DNA of 64,000 bases from Pelagibaculum spongiae (GTDB lineage: Bacteria; Pseudomonadota; Gammaproteobacteria; Enterobacterales; Pelagibaculaceae). Below the pieces are notes generated by a model. The model searched no databases. It was not told the origin of the DNA and saw only the letters and a program-made list of their open reading frames with translations. A program made the position numbers and the translations under genes. Location of the stretch: the NCBI RefSeq assembly GCF_003097315.1, contig NZ_QDDL01000008.1, forward strand, positions 1-64,000, in the 5' to 3' direction. Position 1 is the stretch's first letter, and each line of letters begins with the position of its first letter. This document shows positions 18,672 to 29,526 of this stretch, one piece after another.

Positions 18672-20471
18672 CTAAAGAACTGAGTTGAGTTTTTTCAGGT
18701 GAGATAAGAACTGCTCACGATCTTTTTCGCCCGTTATGCGAAATTGGCGAAGTTCCATCCCATTTGCATCAAAAAACAGTAATGTTGGCGGCGCGATCAC
18801 TCCAAAGTTCGACATTAGCCCTTGATCAATTGCATCGTTGGCAGTCACATCGCTACGCAACAGCTTGTAGCCTTGCAGTGCCTGTTGTACCTGAGGGTCG
18901 GGGAATACATCTCGCTCCATGACTTTGCAGCTGACACACCAATCGGCATAGAAATCGAGCATTACTGGCTGGCCGTTGCCTACTTCGGCAAGTAGTGCAT
19001 CTAGTCCCCGAATATCCTTAAAATTTGCATGATCAGCAGTGATTGAAATTGAATTAGCAGGATTAGAAGCGCTACTTGAGTAGGTTTGAGGTACAGAAGT
19101 TAAAGGTGCAAGCGGATCTCTATTGCCCAGCGCACCACCGGTAACCATAACGCCGCCCCAAAGCAGAATCAGAATCGCGATGCCTTGGCGGAATCGGCCA
19201 TTAACTGTGTCGGATTTTTCCAAACCTAACTGACTGGCCAGTAGTACTAATAAAATACCCCATAACACCAATGCAGTCGGGTCACTAATTAATCGGCTGA
19301 TTAACCAAACCGCAACACCGAGCAGGCCAAAGCCAAGAATCACCTTTATCTTGTCCATCCAGTTACCGGATTTAGGCATTAACTTATTGCCACCGATCGC
19401 CAGAACGATCAGCGGAATCCCCATGCCAATACCCATTGCATAGAGTGCAGCCATGCCGGTCGATGCATCACCTTGCGTGCTGATATACAACAGCGCACCA
19501 GTTAATGCCGGTGTGACACATGGACTAGCAATGAGTGCTGAAGCCAGTCCCATCACAAAGGCACCCAACAAACTGCCGTTATCACCGATTTGCTGCAATT
19601 TGGCTTGAATCGCTGCCGGCATTTGTAGCTGGTAAAAACCAAACATCCCCAGAGCTAAAATGACAAAAATAACGCTGAAGACAATCAATACAACTGGATG
19701 CTGCAACGCGCTTTGTAAATTTGCCCCAGCCAAACCAAATACCAGGCCGATTACTGCATAAGCAACTGCCATGCCCTGGACATACATCAGGCTCATGACC
19801 AGCGTTTTGCTAAAGGATTTTTTGTTACCGCCCGCAATCAAGCCAGCCAAAATAGGCATCATTGGAAATACGCAGGGGGTAAATGCTAAGCCAATACCGA
19901 TTAGGAAAAAGATCAGTAAGGTTGAACTCAAGCTAGAATCAGCCAGTTGGCTAGAGAAGAACAAGTCATCGGCATTCGATAATTGATCCAGCGAATAGTT
20001 TGTGTTTGCTAGAGCAATCTCACTGGCAACTCCTACAAATTTATCCAGTTCGAAGGTTTTGCTAGCAGGTGGATAACAAAAGCCTGCTTCAGCGCAGCCT
20101 TGCCAATGCAAGGTAAACTTGATCGGCTTATTTTCGGCACCACTAAATGGAATGATGATGTCGACTTCTTGCAAGTAAGCATTGAACTCACCAAAGAAAT
20201 CATCCTTTTTCGGTTTACCTGGAGGCAGAATCAGTTTGCCCGGTTGAATCTGGCTACCTTCTGATACCGTTGCCTTAAAGCGAAAATCGTATAAATAGTA
20301 GCCAGGCAAAATGGTAAAACTGGCTTTAACCTGATTTTGCGATATTCGCAGCAGATCAGGAATAAATACCTGCTCCTGAGGCAAAATTTCAGGTTCGTCA
20401 GAAAAAAAATTGGCTTGGGCTGCAGGCAGCCAGCCAAGGCTAATAATTAGGAGCAGTAGGCGAACAATCAT
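18672..20471 (-). CDS. dsbD: Thiol:disulfide interchange protein DsbD
   Basis: 599 residues in the standard three parts: a signal peptide (cleavage after AQA) and periplasmic alpha domain with CAEAGFC; a membrane domain with [12 protein letters not shown] and [10 protein letters not shown], which supply the two transmembrane cysteines; and a C-terminal thioredoxin-like domain with DWCVSCK. DsbD carries electrons from cytosolic thioredoxin to the periplasm for DsbC and DsbG and for cytochrome c maturation. The start overlaps the cutA stop by 4 bases, so translation is coupled. Confidence 0.95.
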   Translation of the reverse strand: MIVRLLLLIISLGWLPAAQANFFSDEPEILPQEQVFIPDLLRISQNQVKASFTILPGYYLYDFRFKATVSEGSQIQPGKLILPPGKPKKDDFFGEFNAYLQEVDIIIPFSGAENKPIKFTLHWQGCAEAGFCYPPASKTFELDKFVGVASEIALANTNYSLDQLSNADDLFFSSQLADSSLSSTLLIFFLIGIGLAFTPCVFPMMPILAGLIAGGNKKSFSKTLVMSLMYVQGMAVAYAVIGLVFGLAGANLQSALQHPVVLIVFSVIFVILALGMFGFYQLQMPAAIQAKLQQIGDNGSLLGAFVMGLASALIASPCVTPALTGALLYISTQGDASTGMAALYAMGIGMGIPLIVLAIGGNKLMPKSGNWMDKIKVILGFGLLGVAVWLISRLISDPTALVLWGILLVLLASQLGLEKSDTVNGRFRQGIAILILLWGGVMVTGGALGNRDPLAPLTSVPQTYSSSASNPANSISITADHANFKDIRGLDALLAEVGNGQPVMLDFYADWCVSCKVMERDVFPDPQVQQALQGYKLLRSDVTANDAIDQGLMSNFGVIAPPTLLFFDANGMELRQFRITGEKDREQFLSHLKKLNSVL

Positions 20472-20791
20472 TGTGTATGCTTTTCTATCCAGCTGAGATA
20501 ATCGGGAATTCCGTTGCTAATATCGACTGCAATAAGTTCAGGTAGTTCATATGGGTGTTTGTCGAGAATCAGTTTTTCTAATGATTTCCAATTGGCTTTG
20601 GTGGTTTTAATCATCAGCATGACTTCTTGGGCATGCTCGATTTCATCTTGCCACTGATAAATCGATTCGATTCCCGGAAATAAACTGACGCAAGCGGCCA
20701 ACTTTTCTCTTACCATTTGATCGGAAACCCTTCGAGCAATTTCAATGTCGGGGCAGCTGCAAAAAGCAATCATCGGATCTTTAACAGTCAT
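20468..20791 (-). CDS. cutA: CutA-family divalent cation tolerance protein
   Basis: 107 residues, the full CutA length, with FCSCPDIEIARRVSDQMVREKLAACVSLFPGIESIYQWQDEIE type sequence split across strands and a C-terminal HPYELPELIAVDISNG box, the family hallmark. CutA forms very stable trimers; its link to copper tolerance in E. coli comes partly from the adjacent dsbD (formerly cutA2), and the same cutA-dsbD pair is present here. Confidence 0.94.
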   Translation of the reverse strand: MTVKDPMIAFCSCPDIEIARRVSDQMVREKLAACVSLFPGIESIYQWQDEIEHAQEVMLMIKTTKANWKSLEKLILDKHPYELPELIAVDISNGIPDYLSWIEKHTQ

Positions 20792-20904
20792 TGCGAACTC
20801 CTGTCTACAAGCGGGCTAGTGACCTATCGACTATACCACTTTTAATTTGCAGATATGGTTGCAATTGAGAATCGTTATCACCGATATTTTTTTTTGTTCA
20901 ACTA

Positions 20905-20931
20905 TTGAAATGGTTTTACATACCCCCAACA
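20905..20931 (+). promoter_or_regulatory. Candidate heat-shock (sigma-32) promoter for groESL
   Basis: TTGAAA at 20905-20910, a 13-base spacer, then CCCCAACA at 20924-20931 resemble the RpoH consensus TTGAAA / CCCCATNT. It lies about 110 bases before groES. No CIRCE inverted repeat was found, which argues for sigma-32 rather than HrcA control. Confidence 0.6.
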
Positions 20932-21043
20932 TCGTGGTGTATCTGGCTGATAGACAATGGCCAAATTTGATATAAACCTGCATTGTCAAGTTAACTAATT
21001 ACTTAACAAGCAGTTACTGAATATATAGAACCAGGAGATAGAA

Positions 21044-21334
21044 ATGAAAATTCGTCCGTTGCATGATCGCGTAGTAATTCGTCGCAGCGAAGAAGAAGCA
21101 ACTTCTGCTGGTGGAATTTTACTGCCAGGTTCCGCGACTGAAAAACCTAACCAGGGCGAGATCGTAGCAGTTGGCGCTGGTCGTATTTTGGATAATGGCG
21201 ATGTGCGTGCGCTGGCTGTTAAAGAAGGCGACAAGGTTTTGTTCGGTGGCTACGGCAGTTCAACCGTTAAGGTTGATGGCGAAGAGTTGCTGGTAATGAG
21301 CGAAAGCGACATTTTGGCCATCGTTGAAGGCTAA
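21044..21334 (+). CDS. groES: Co-chaperonin GroES
   Basis: 96 residues, starting [14 protein letters not shown], with the mobile loop [19 protein letters not shown] and the roof-type stretch that follows. It caps the GroEL ring. An AGGAG-like site precedes the ATG, and groEL starts 70 bases after the stop. Confidence 0.98.
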   Translation: MKIRPLHDRVVIRRSEEEATSAGGILLPGSATEKPNQGEIVAVGAGRILDNGDVRALAVKEGDKVLFGGYGSSTVKVDGEELLVMSESDILAIVEG

Positions 21335-21392
21335 GCTGAAAAGCTAATCGCTTCGTATTTATTTCATTCCCGTTTTGAACAAAATTTTTTAA

Positions 21393-23051
<1,659 letters not shown>

Positions 23052-23089
23052 CGCTAAACTCTACTTCTTCTTAGCTCGACCCATTTTAT

Positions 23090-23117
23090 AAAAAACCCCG
23101 CTTAGGCGGGGTTTTTT
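23090..23117 (+). terminator. groESL terminator
   Basis: AAAAAACCCCGC and GCGGGGTTTTTT form a 12-pair stem around TTAG, 38 bases past the groEL stop. Confidence 0.92.
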
Positions 23118-23219
23118 AGTTTTTATCAGAACTAAAAATGTTGAATGAACTAATCTTGAAAAAATAAGCCCAAGTACCTATAAGCAAGATTGTTCCATAG
23201 AACCACTGAGAATTATAAG

Positions 23220-23819
23220 ATGCTGAAAAAGATTTCCTTGTTGCCCGTTTTATTACTCATAAGCACTTTTTCTGTTAATGCCCAGGAAAAAGCTGAAGCG
23301 ATTTTCGCCAGTGGTTGCTTTTGGTGTACCGAATCTGATTTTGAAAAAGTTGAGGGTGTGATTGAGGCGGTGAGTGGCTATACCGATGGAAGACAAAGCA
23401 ATCCAACTTACAAACAAGTCTCTGCTGGTCGTACTGGGCATACTGAGGCGGTAAAGGTGACTTATGATCCGTCCAAAGTGAGTTATGAGAAGTTATTGAG
23501 TGTGTTCTGGCATAATGTCGATCCTACTGTAAAAAATCGCCAGTTCTGTGACTCTGGCTCTCAATATCGCAGCGGTATTTATTATCTCAACCCAGAGCAA
23601 CAAGCAGCAGCAGAAAAAAGTCTGGTTGATTTAAAAGCGAGCGGGCGTTTTGAAAGAATTTATACCGAATTAAAGCCCGCTAGCAAGTTTTATCCAGCAG
23701 AAGATTATCATCAGGATTATGCCAAGAAGAACCCATGGCGCTATAAGTATTACCGCAGTGGTTGTGGCCGTGATGATCGACTAAAAAGACTTTGGGGCGA
23801 GCTAGCGTTAGAACATTAA
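23220..23819 (+). CDS. msrA: Peptide-methionine (S)-S-oxide reductase, exported form
   Basis: 199 residues from the ATG at 23220; this start yields a signal peptide (MLKKISLLPVLLLISTFSVNA before QEK), so the enzyme should act in the periplasm. The catalytic motif is GCFWCTESDFEKVEG, and GYTDGRQSNPTYKQV, SGRTGH-like AGRTGHTEAV and YHQDYAKKNP complete the MsrA core. A C-terminal Cys (SGCGRDD) can act as resolving residue. It repairs oxidised methionine. It stands alone downstream of groESL. Confidence 0.92.
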   Translation: MLKKISLLPVLLLISTFSVNAQEKAEAIFASGCFWCTESDFEKVEGVIEAVSGYTDGRQSNPTYKQVSAGRTGHTEAVKVTYDPSKVSYEKLLSVFWHNVDPTVKNRQFCDSGSQYRSGIYYLNPEQQAAAEKSLVDLKASGRFERIYTELKPASKFYPAEDYHQDYAKKNPWRYKYYRSGCGRDDRLKRLWGELALEH

Positions 23820-23829
23820 GCCAAATTCC

Positions 23830-23864
23830 AAAAAAAAGCCGAGATGAGAATCTCGGCTTTTTTT
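23830..23864 (+). terminator. msrA terminator
   Basis: AAAAAAAGCCGAGAT pairs perfectly with ATCTCGGCTTTTTTT around GAGA, just past the msrA stop. Confidence 0.92.
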
Positions 23865-24137
23865 GTGAAAATGATCAATGCTAAAACCTAGAAAATTTCA
23901 AGTGCGCCAGCCACCGAGAGCTGCTGTTATATCAAGAAAATTAAGTCGGAAAATCTAAATGCTCGAATTGTTAATTAATTCCATATAGTAACCTGATGAA
24001 ATGTTTCAACTGAGTGATCTCCTGGTGTTGTCAAAAGATGACTTCTGTTTGACGCTAGCTTAGTATGGTTGACTTAATATGTCGGCCAGAGAATTTGAAA
24101 AGGCCGTATTGTCCATAAAATTTCTAGGCTTTTTTAT

Positions 24138-25073
24138 ATGACTGCTTCCAGTTCTTTTAGGTTATTTTCATTAAAATCAATGACTATAGTTTTTACTAGT
24201 TTCTTTTTTATTTTCGCTATGGCAGGCGAGGCTAATGCCAAACGTTTGGGCGGCGGTGGAGGCTTTGGCAAGAGTCAAAAAACTTCACAATTTCAAAATA
24301 GCACTCAAAAAAAGCAAGCCACTACTAATAATGCGGCAAATCAATCGTCAAAGAAGGGTTTGCTGGGTGGGTTGCTAGGCGGTTTGCTAGCGGGTGGTCT
24401 GATTGCAGCACTGTTAGGTAGTGGTGCATTCGAAGGTCTGCAAATGATGGATATGTTGATGATTGCAGCGATTGCTTTTATTGCCTTTAAAGTTTTGCGA
24501 GGTTTGAAAGCGCGTTCAGCCAGCCAAGGCAGGCCCGCATTTGCTGCAGCTGGACAAGGTGCTGAAGCAGGACAAGGCAATTCAAATAATCAGCAGCGAC
24601 AGGCATTTGAAATGTCACCAGAGAATTCTGAAAGCAATCAATCCCAGTCTTCAACGGCAAATAGTTCGGCAATAGCTGAAAATGAACAAGTACCATTTAA
24701 TATGCCTGAGGGCTTTGATCAAGCCGCTTTCATTGAAGGTTCTTTAGAGCATTACCGTACGGTGCAAAATGCCTGGAATTCAGGCGAGTTAGATGTGATT
24801 GAAACCTATGTCAGTCCAGAGATTTTTGCTGCGCTAAAACAGCAGCGAGATAAGCTGATGGTGGCACCGCAAACTGAAGTAACTCAATTGTCCGCTGAAA
24901 TTGTTCGTGCCGATCAAACTGGGGATACCGCGGAAATCAGTATTTTATTCCGTGGCGTTTGTAAAGACGTACTGGAAAAATCAGAAGACGGTATTTTTGA
25001 TACTTGGCATCTTGAGCGAGATATTTCTGTTGAAGGTGCTAGCTGGATTATTGTTGGTATTCAAACCGATTAA
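24138..25073 (+). CDS. Tim44-like domain membrane protein
   Basis: 311 residues. An N-terminal signal-like segment ends near GEANA; the second ATG, at 24180, would give the cleaner signal. Gly- and Gln-rich stretches follow, then a GGLLGGLLAGGLIAALLG segment and a second hydrophobic helix (MMDMLMIAAIAFIAFKVLRG). The last ~110 residues (FIEGSLEHYRTVQNAWNSGELDVIETYVSPEIF to WIIVGIQ) match the bacterial Tim44/MRP-L45 fold. These proteins are common in proteobacteria but have no settled role. A terminator follows. The ~270 bases before it contain no recognisable gene. Confidence 0.8.
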   Translation: MTASSSFRLFSLKSMTIVFTSFFFIFAMAGEANAKRLGGGGGFGKSQKTSQFQNSTQKKQATTNNAANQSSKKGLLGGLLGGLLAGGLIAALLGSGAFEGLQMMDMLMIAAIAFIAFKVLRGLKARSASQGRPAFAAAGQGAEAGQGNSNNQQRQAFEMSPENSESNQSQSSTANSSAIAENEQVPFNMPEGFDQAAFIEGSLEHYRTVQNAWNSGELDVIETYVSPEIFAALKQQRDKLMVAPQTEVTQLSAEIVRADQTGDTAEISILFRGVCKDVLEKSEDGIFDTWHLERDISVEGASWIIVGIQTD

Positions 25074-25097
25074 TTATTTGGCTGTTTGATTAATATA

Positions 25098-25129
25098 AAA
25101 AAGGCGTAGCTCTGGCTACGCCTTTTTTG
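25098..25129 (+). terminator. Terminator after the Tim44-like gene
   Basis: AAAAAAGGCGTAGC and GCTACGCCTTTTTT form a stem around TCTG, followed by T residues. Confidence 0.9.
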
Positions 25130-25328
25130 TAACTGACTGATACAGATGCTAGTTATCGATTACATACCGTAAAAGTTCAGCAGGTCGATTCGCTATAATT
25201 ACTTGGTTGCAAACAAAGAATGACCTGTATCTAATGTATTCAAAACGCTAAACAGAATATTTTTAGCGGTGCTGTTATCATTCTTAGCAGCAGATAATGC
25301 CAACATTCATTAATCCAAGAGTATTGTT

Positions 25329-25646
25329 ATGTCAGATATTAAAATTAACCGTCAACAGATCGTGTGTGTTGCTACCTTTGTCGCCAATCAGGGTAAAACA
25401 GATCAGCTGGTTGAAGCGCTGGCATCACTGATTCCTGATACCCGTCGTGAAGAAGGCTGTATTCGATATGAGTTAAATGTAAGTCGCGATAATGACCACA
25501 AGGTAACTTTTGTTGAGAAATTTGTTAACTTGGCTGCATTTGAAGCTCATTGTAATAAGCAATCAATCCAGGATTACTTCCATCAAGTAATGCCTGAATT
25601 GGTCGCGTCTAGTCATGTTGAGACTTATCATGAAGTAATTGCTTAA
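25329..25646 (+). CDS. Putative quinol monooxygenase (ABM domain)
   Basis: 105 residues forming one antibiotic-biosynthesis monooxygenase (ABM/YgiN-like) domain: VCVATFVANQGKTDQLVEAL, REEGCIRYELNVSRDN, FVEKFVNLAAFEAHCN. Such dimeric alpha-beta barrels oxidise quinols or have other small substrates; nothing here tells which. Single gene, convergent with the nrd operon's last gene. Confidence 0.8.
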   Translation: MSDIKINRQQIVCVATFVANQGKTDQLVEALASLIPDTRREEGCIRYELNVSRDNDHKVTFVEKFVNLAAFEAHCNKQSIQDYFHQVMPELVASSHVETYHEVIA

Positions 25647-25671
25647 TAGTGATGCTTGCTAAAAATGCCGG

Positions 25672-26223
25672 TTACTTTTTAACCGGCATTTCACATAAAC
25701 CCTGAGACGGTAAGTCCAATGCAGCATTAAAACGGGCTGACATATTTTGAAAAGAGATCAGGGCAGTTAATTCCATAATCTGTTGCTCAGAAAAATGTTG
25801 CTTTAAAGTGCTGTGCAACTGATCATCAATTTGACAGCCTTCGCCAGACATGGCTTTAGTCCAGGCCAGCGCAGCTTTTTCAGCTTCAGACAGTTTTGAG
25901 CTGTTTTGCCAGTCATCTAGTTCATGTAATTTTTCTTCTCCACCCGATTCGCTAATCAGTGTCAGGCTGTTTAAATCGACACAAAAATGGCACCAAGTTA
26001 ATTTGGCGACATATACTTGAATTAAAGCGCGTAAATCTGCAGGTAGTGCAGAAGACTTATGGCTTAATCGCGCCCACATGCTGGCAAATAAAACAAACAA
26101 TGAAGGTTTTCTAGACCAAACTAGAGCGGGTTGAAGCATCTGGCCATATTTTTTTTGCTGCTTGTTAAAAAACCAGCGTAACCAGAAGGGAAGCGATTTA
26201 ATTTCAGCGGGAGTTATGCGCAC
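25672..26223 (-). CDS. Carboxymuconolactone decarboxylase / AhpD-like protein
   Basis: 183 residues. The AhpD-type redox motif is CHFCVDLNS (CxxC) with the upstream helix LRALIQVYVAKLTWC. It starts with GTG inside the end of nrdG (10-base overlap), and a GGAG site 7 bases before the GTG supports that start, so it is translationally coupled to nrdG. AhpD-like proteins are peroxidase or alkyl-hydroperoxide-related thiol enzymes. Its place as the third gene of an oxygen-sensitive reductase operon hints at thiol or oxidant protection; that link is inferred. Confidence 0.8.
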   Translation of the reverse strand: MRITPAEIKSLPFWLRWFFNKQQKKYGQMLQPALVWSRKPSLFVLFASMWARLSHKSSALPADLRALIQVYVAKLTWCHFCVDLNSLTLISESGGEEKLHELDDWQNSSKLSEAEKAALAWTKAMSGEGCQIDDQLHSTLKQHFSEQQIMELTALISFQNMSARFNAALDLPSQGLCEMPVKK

Positions 26224-26753
26224 TTTCTTTCTCCAGAATATAAATTTGATAGCACTTGCTGGCTACTAACTGACTGAGTACTAATCGGCTGTGTCAGCTG
26301 ATGAATCTGTTGGTTGCTACTGCCACGCCAGAGTAATTTCGGATTAGCCAAATCTTGCTCAAAGCGTCCATCAATTAATACATCAACCAGCGCTAACAAT
26401 TCCTGTTGTTTGCTATTGAGTTGATTTAACTCATAACCGGTCCAGCACCAGATATCCTTGTCGGGCAGTTGTCGTTTTACCTTTGAGCATAGTGCAATTA
26501 GGGCATCCAGATTAGCGGGATGCATTGGGTCGCCACCACTTAGCGATAAGCCTCGGCGTTTAATTCGATTATCTGATAAATCAGCCAATATTCGATCTTG
26601 CAACGATTGATCAAATAAATGCCCTGACTCAGCTTGCCAGGTTTTTGCGTTATAACAGCCTGGGCATTTGTGCTCACAACCTGAGACAAATAATGTACAG
26701 CGAGTACCCGGGCCGTTAATAACATCAACTGAAATATATTTGTGATAATTCAT
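26214..26753 (-). CDS. nrdG: Anaerobic ribonucleotide reductase activating protein
   Basis: 179 residues. The radical-SAM cluster ligands Cys26, Cys30 and Cys33 (SGCEHKCPGCYN) have the same numbering as E. coli NrdG, which confirms the start. LSLSGGDPMHPANL is the SAM-binding GGE-type motif. NrdG places the glycyl radical on NrdD under anaerobic conditions. It lies 20 bases after nrdD. Confidence 0.95.
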   Translation of the reverse strand: MNYHKYISVDVINGPGTRCTLFVSGCEHKCPGCYNAKTWQAESGHLFDQSLQDRILADLSDNRIKRRGLSLSGGDPMHPANLDALIALCSKVKRQLPDKDIWCWTGYELNQLNSKQQELLALVDVLIDGRFEQDLANPKLLWRGSSNQQIHQLTQPISTQSVSSQQVLSNLYSGERKCA

Positions 26754-26773
26754 TTCGTAGTCAACTCAGCAGG

Positions 26774-28918
26774 TTACATATGCTTAACGCGACGTTTAAC
26801 TTCTTCTTGTTTGCCGAAATTAAAAGGGCGTGCATCAGGGCTGCCTAAATAGCCGCAGACTCGACGAGTCACTGAAACTCGGGTTGGCTCATGATTGCCA
26901 CAGTTTGGGCAGGTAAAGCCTTTACTGGTGCATTCAAATTCGCCGGTGAAACTACAGTCGTAACATTCGTCAATCGGCGTATTAGTACCGTAATAAGGAA
27001 CTCGGGTATAGGAATAATCCCAGACATTTTCCAATGCTTCGACATTGTGTTGAATATTGGGATATTCGCCATAACAAATAAATCCACCATTTGAAATTTC
27101 CGGATAGGGCATTTCAAAATCGATTTTATCGTAAGGGTTAACTTGTTTTTCAACATCTAAATGAAAGCTGTTGGTGTAATAACCTTTATCAGTGACACCG
27201 GCGACTGCGCCAAATTCTTTGCTGTCGATAGCACAGAACCGGCTGCATAAGTTTTCACTCGGTGTTGAATAAAGGCTAAATCCGTAGCCGGATTCATCTT
27301 TCCATCGATCGACTGTTATTTTTAAATGGCAAACAATATCAATGGCTTTTTGGCGTAATGCTTCATCATCATAAATATGCTGCGATTGATCTGGGTAGAG
27401 TGCGTTGATGGTTTCATGCAGGCCAATGTAACCTAATGAAATAGACGCACGACCATTTTTGAAAATATCTGCAACATAATCATCAGCTTTTAACCGAACA
27501 CCACAGGCGCCTTCCATATAAAGAATCGGAGCGACCCTAGCTTGTACTTTTTCCAGTCGGGAAATTCGGCTATCGAGTGCTTTTTTAGCCAGTTTTAGGC
27601 GTTTATTCAAAAGCTTCCAGAATTTGCTTTCATCGCCTTTGGCTCGAAGGGCAATTCTAGGCAAATTCAAACTGACAACACCAAGGTTATTTCGGCCTTC
27701 GTGAATCAGCTCGCCATTTTCTTGGTAAGTACCTAAAAAGCTACGACAGCCCATCGGGGTTTTAAATGATCCGGTAATTTCAACGACCTTGTCGTAGTTT
27801 AATATATCGGGATACATTCTCTTCGAAGCGCATTCTAAAGCCAGCTGCTTAATGTCGTAATTCTGATCATCGGGCGATCGATTTAAACCTTCTTGTATTG
27901 CAAAGACTAGTTTTGGAAATACAGCTGTTTTTTTGTTTATTCCCAATCCATTAATACGATTTTTCAAAATAGATTGTTGAATTAAGCGAGATGCCCAGCT
28001 TTCACCAAGACCGAAGCCAAAAGTAACAAAAGGTGTTTGCCCATTAGCTGTATGCAAAGTGTTTACTTCATACTCTAATGACTGAAATGCATCAAAACAT
28101 TCTTTTTCGGTGCGAGCTTTAGCAAATGCTTCTGCTTGAGGAATTTGCCATTCCAGAGCGGTTTTTAAATGCTTTTCATAACTGCTCTGAACATAAGGCG
28201 CGAGTACTTCATCGATTCGATTAATGGTCGTGCCGCCATAAATGTGGCTGGCGACTTGGGCAATGATCTGAGCAGTAACTGCAGTCGCAGTTAAGATAGA
28301 TTTTGGCGTATCTATCTCGGCATTTCCCATTTTAAAGCCGCCGGTCAGCATGCCATCTAGATCGATTAACATGCAGTTAAACATTGGGAAAAACGGCGCA
28401 TAGTCTAAGTCGTGGTAATGAATGTCACCACGCTCATGGGCCATTACAATATCGCGAGGGAGAATATGTTGTTTAGCATAATGTTTCGCAATAATACCGG
28501 CGAGTAAATCTCGCTGGGTTGGGATAACCTTGCCATCTTTATTAGCGTTTTCATTAATTAATTCTGAATTACTCAAGTCGAGTAATCCTTCAATTTCATT
28601 ATTTAAACGGCTAGATTTTTCTCTGGAAATATCTCTATCGTGACGATACTCAATATAAGCTCGCGCAACAGATTTGTAGTGACTTACCATCAATAAATCT
28701 TCAACGATTTGTTGAATGCTGCTGATATCGACCTGCGACTGGTATTGCTTAGAATATTCGAGTGTGATTAAAGTCTGGCTGCTGATCTCATCAGCTAAAG
28801 CCTTGGCTTCCACGTTATCTACTTCGGCTGCAATTGCTGCTGCAAAAACTGCATTGTGGATACTGGAAAGATTGAGAGGTGCCAGTTTACCGTCTCTTTT
28901 AACCACAAACTCTGTCAT
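26774..28918 (-). CDS. nrdD: Anaerobic (class III) ribonucleoside-triphosphate reductase
   Basis: 714 residues. An N-terminal ATP-cone (VVKRDGKLAPLNLSSIHNAV and on to ~95) precedes the catalytic barrel. Two CxxC pairs near the end (CYDC and CPNC) bind zinc, and the glycyl radical residue is Gly689 in RRVCGYLGSPDARP, 25 residues from the C-terminus. It makes dNTPs from NTPs without oxygen, probably with formate as reductant, which the pflB product nearby in this window could supply. It is the first gene of nrdD-nrdG-AhpD-like. The regulatory region upstream is listed separately. Confidence 0.96.
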   Translation of the reverse strand: MTEFVVKRDGKLAPLNLSSIHNAVFAAAIAAEVDNVEAKALADEISSQTLITLEYSKQYQSQVDISSIQQIVEDLLMVSHYKSVARAYIEYRHDRDISREKSSRLNNEIEGLLDLSNSELINENANKDGKVIPTQRDLLAGIIAKHYAKQHILPRDIVMAHERGDIHYHDLDYAPFFPMFNCMLIDLDGMLTGGFKMGNAEIDTPKSILTATAVTAQIIAQVASHIYGGTTINRIDEVLAPYVQSSYEKHLKTALEWQIPQAEAFAKARTEKECFDAFQSLEYEVNTLHTANGQTPFVTFGFGLGESWASRLIQQSILKNRINGLGINKKTAVFPKLVFAIQEGLNRSPDDQNYDIKQLALECASKRMYPDILNYDKVVEITGSFKTPMGCRSFLGTYQENGELIHEGRNNLGVVSLNLPRIALRAKGDESKFWKLLNKRLKLAKKALDSRISRLEKVQARVAPILYMEGACGVRLKADDYVADIFKNGRASISLGYIGLHETINALYPDQSQHIYDDEALRQKAIDIVCHLKITVDRWKDESGYGFSLYSTPSENLCSRFCAIDSKEFGAVAGVTDKGYYTNSFHLDVEKQVNPYDKIDFEMPYPEISNGGFICYGEYPNIQHNVEALENVWDYSYTRVPYYGTNTPIDECYDCSFTGEFECTSKGFTCPNCGNHEPTRVSVTRRVCGYLGSPDARPFNFGKQEEVKRRVKHM

Positions 28919-29162
28919 CTGTTTCCCTTGCTATCGTTTTGGCCAAATTTTTTGGCAAAATCGTTTTTTACAGACATAGCAGTACCTACCAAAATGTCGG
29001 GCCATTGCTGATTAAAGCACTGAACTTAACGCGGCAATAGATGCTGTATAGATGTATCAATGGTTGTAGAAATTGTTCAGATATGGGCTGCCAAGTTAGT
29101 GATTACTTAATCACCAAAAAAGTAATGAATCGAGTGCTTGCAGCTGACTGATTTATCAAATT

Positions 29163-29178
29163 ACCCTATATCTAGGGG
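29163..29178. promoter_or_regulatory. Candidate NrdR box upstream of nrdD
   Basis: ACCCTATATCTAGGGG matches 12 of 16 positions of the NrdR consensus (ACACTATATATAGTGT) and keeps its core C-T-A...T-A-G symmetry. NrdR sites normally occur in pairs about 31 bases apart; no good partner was seen. It lies about 245 bases before the nrdD start. Confidence 0.45.
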
Positions 29179-29237
29179 TGAGATTATGCGGAGGCTACAA
29201 CATCTGGTCTACAGCTAATTTCGGCAATCAGTCGTGC

Positions 29238-29253
29238 GATGATGTAAATCATC
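29238..29253. promoter_or_regulatory. FNR/ANR-like palindrome upstream of nrdD
   Basis: GATGAT-GTAA-ATCATC is a perfect inverted repeat containing TGAT-N4-ATCA, the core of the FNR site (TTGAT-N4-ATCAA), with the outer base of each half-site different. It is 320 bases from nrdD, far for direct activation unless transcription starts well upstream. Confidence 0.4.
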
Positions 29254-29470
29254 TTGCTGGCAGATCCATTGTTATAAATGTTGATCACAGGGTAACTTTC
29301 CGACCAACGAACCTTGATTGAATTTTGCTGATTTTTTGAGCATGCGAAAAGAATGTTTAAGAAATAACTTTGAGTTAAATAAGATATGTGATGTTGCTAT
29401 TGCAGTATTAGCTGGTTAATGAAATGCAAAAGTTAGAGTTTGTTTGGTTGTATTTGTTTTTCTATAAAAC

Positions 29471-29506
29471 TAAAAAGGTAATTTTGGTTTTAAAATTACC
29501 TTTTTA
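29471..29506 (-). terminator. GST gene terminator
   Basis: AAAAAGGTAATTTT pairs with AAAATTACCTTTTT around a short loop, 20 bases past the stop of the GST gene on the minus strand; symmetrical enough to work both ways. Confidence 0.85.
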
Positions 29507-29526
29507 GGCTGGCGCAGAATTTGTGT

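Larger units (their letters stand above)
28919..29470. other. 550-bp intergenic region upstream of nrdD
   Basis: No convincing reading frame. It holds three inverted repeats: GTGATTA-CT-TAATCAC (29099-29114), the NrdR-like site (29163-29178) and the FNR-like site (29238-29253). The stretch 29254-29470 shows nothing I recognise. Confidence 0.6.

Noticed and set aside
29099-29114. GTGATTA-CT-TAATCAC as a CRP or FNR site
   Set aside because: The half-sites are 8 bases apart for a CRP reading and 6 for an FNR reading, not the required 6 and 4. It is kept only as an unexplained palindrome.
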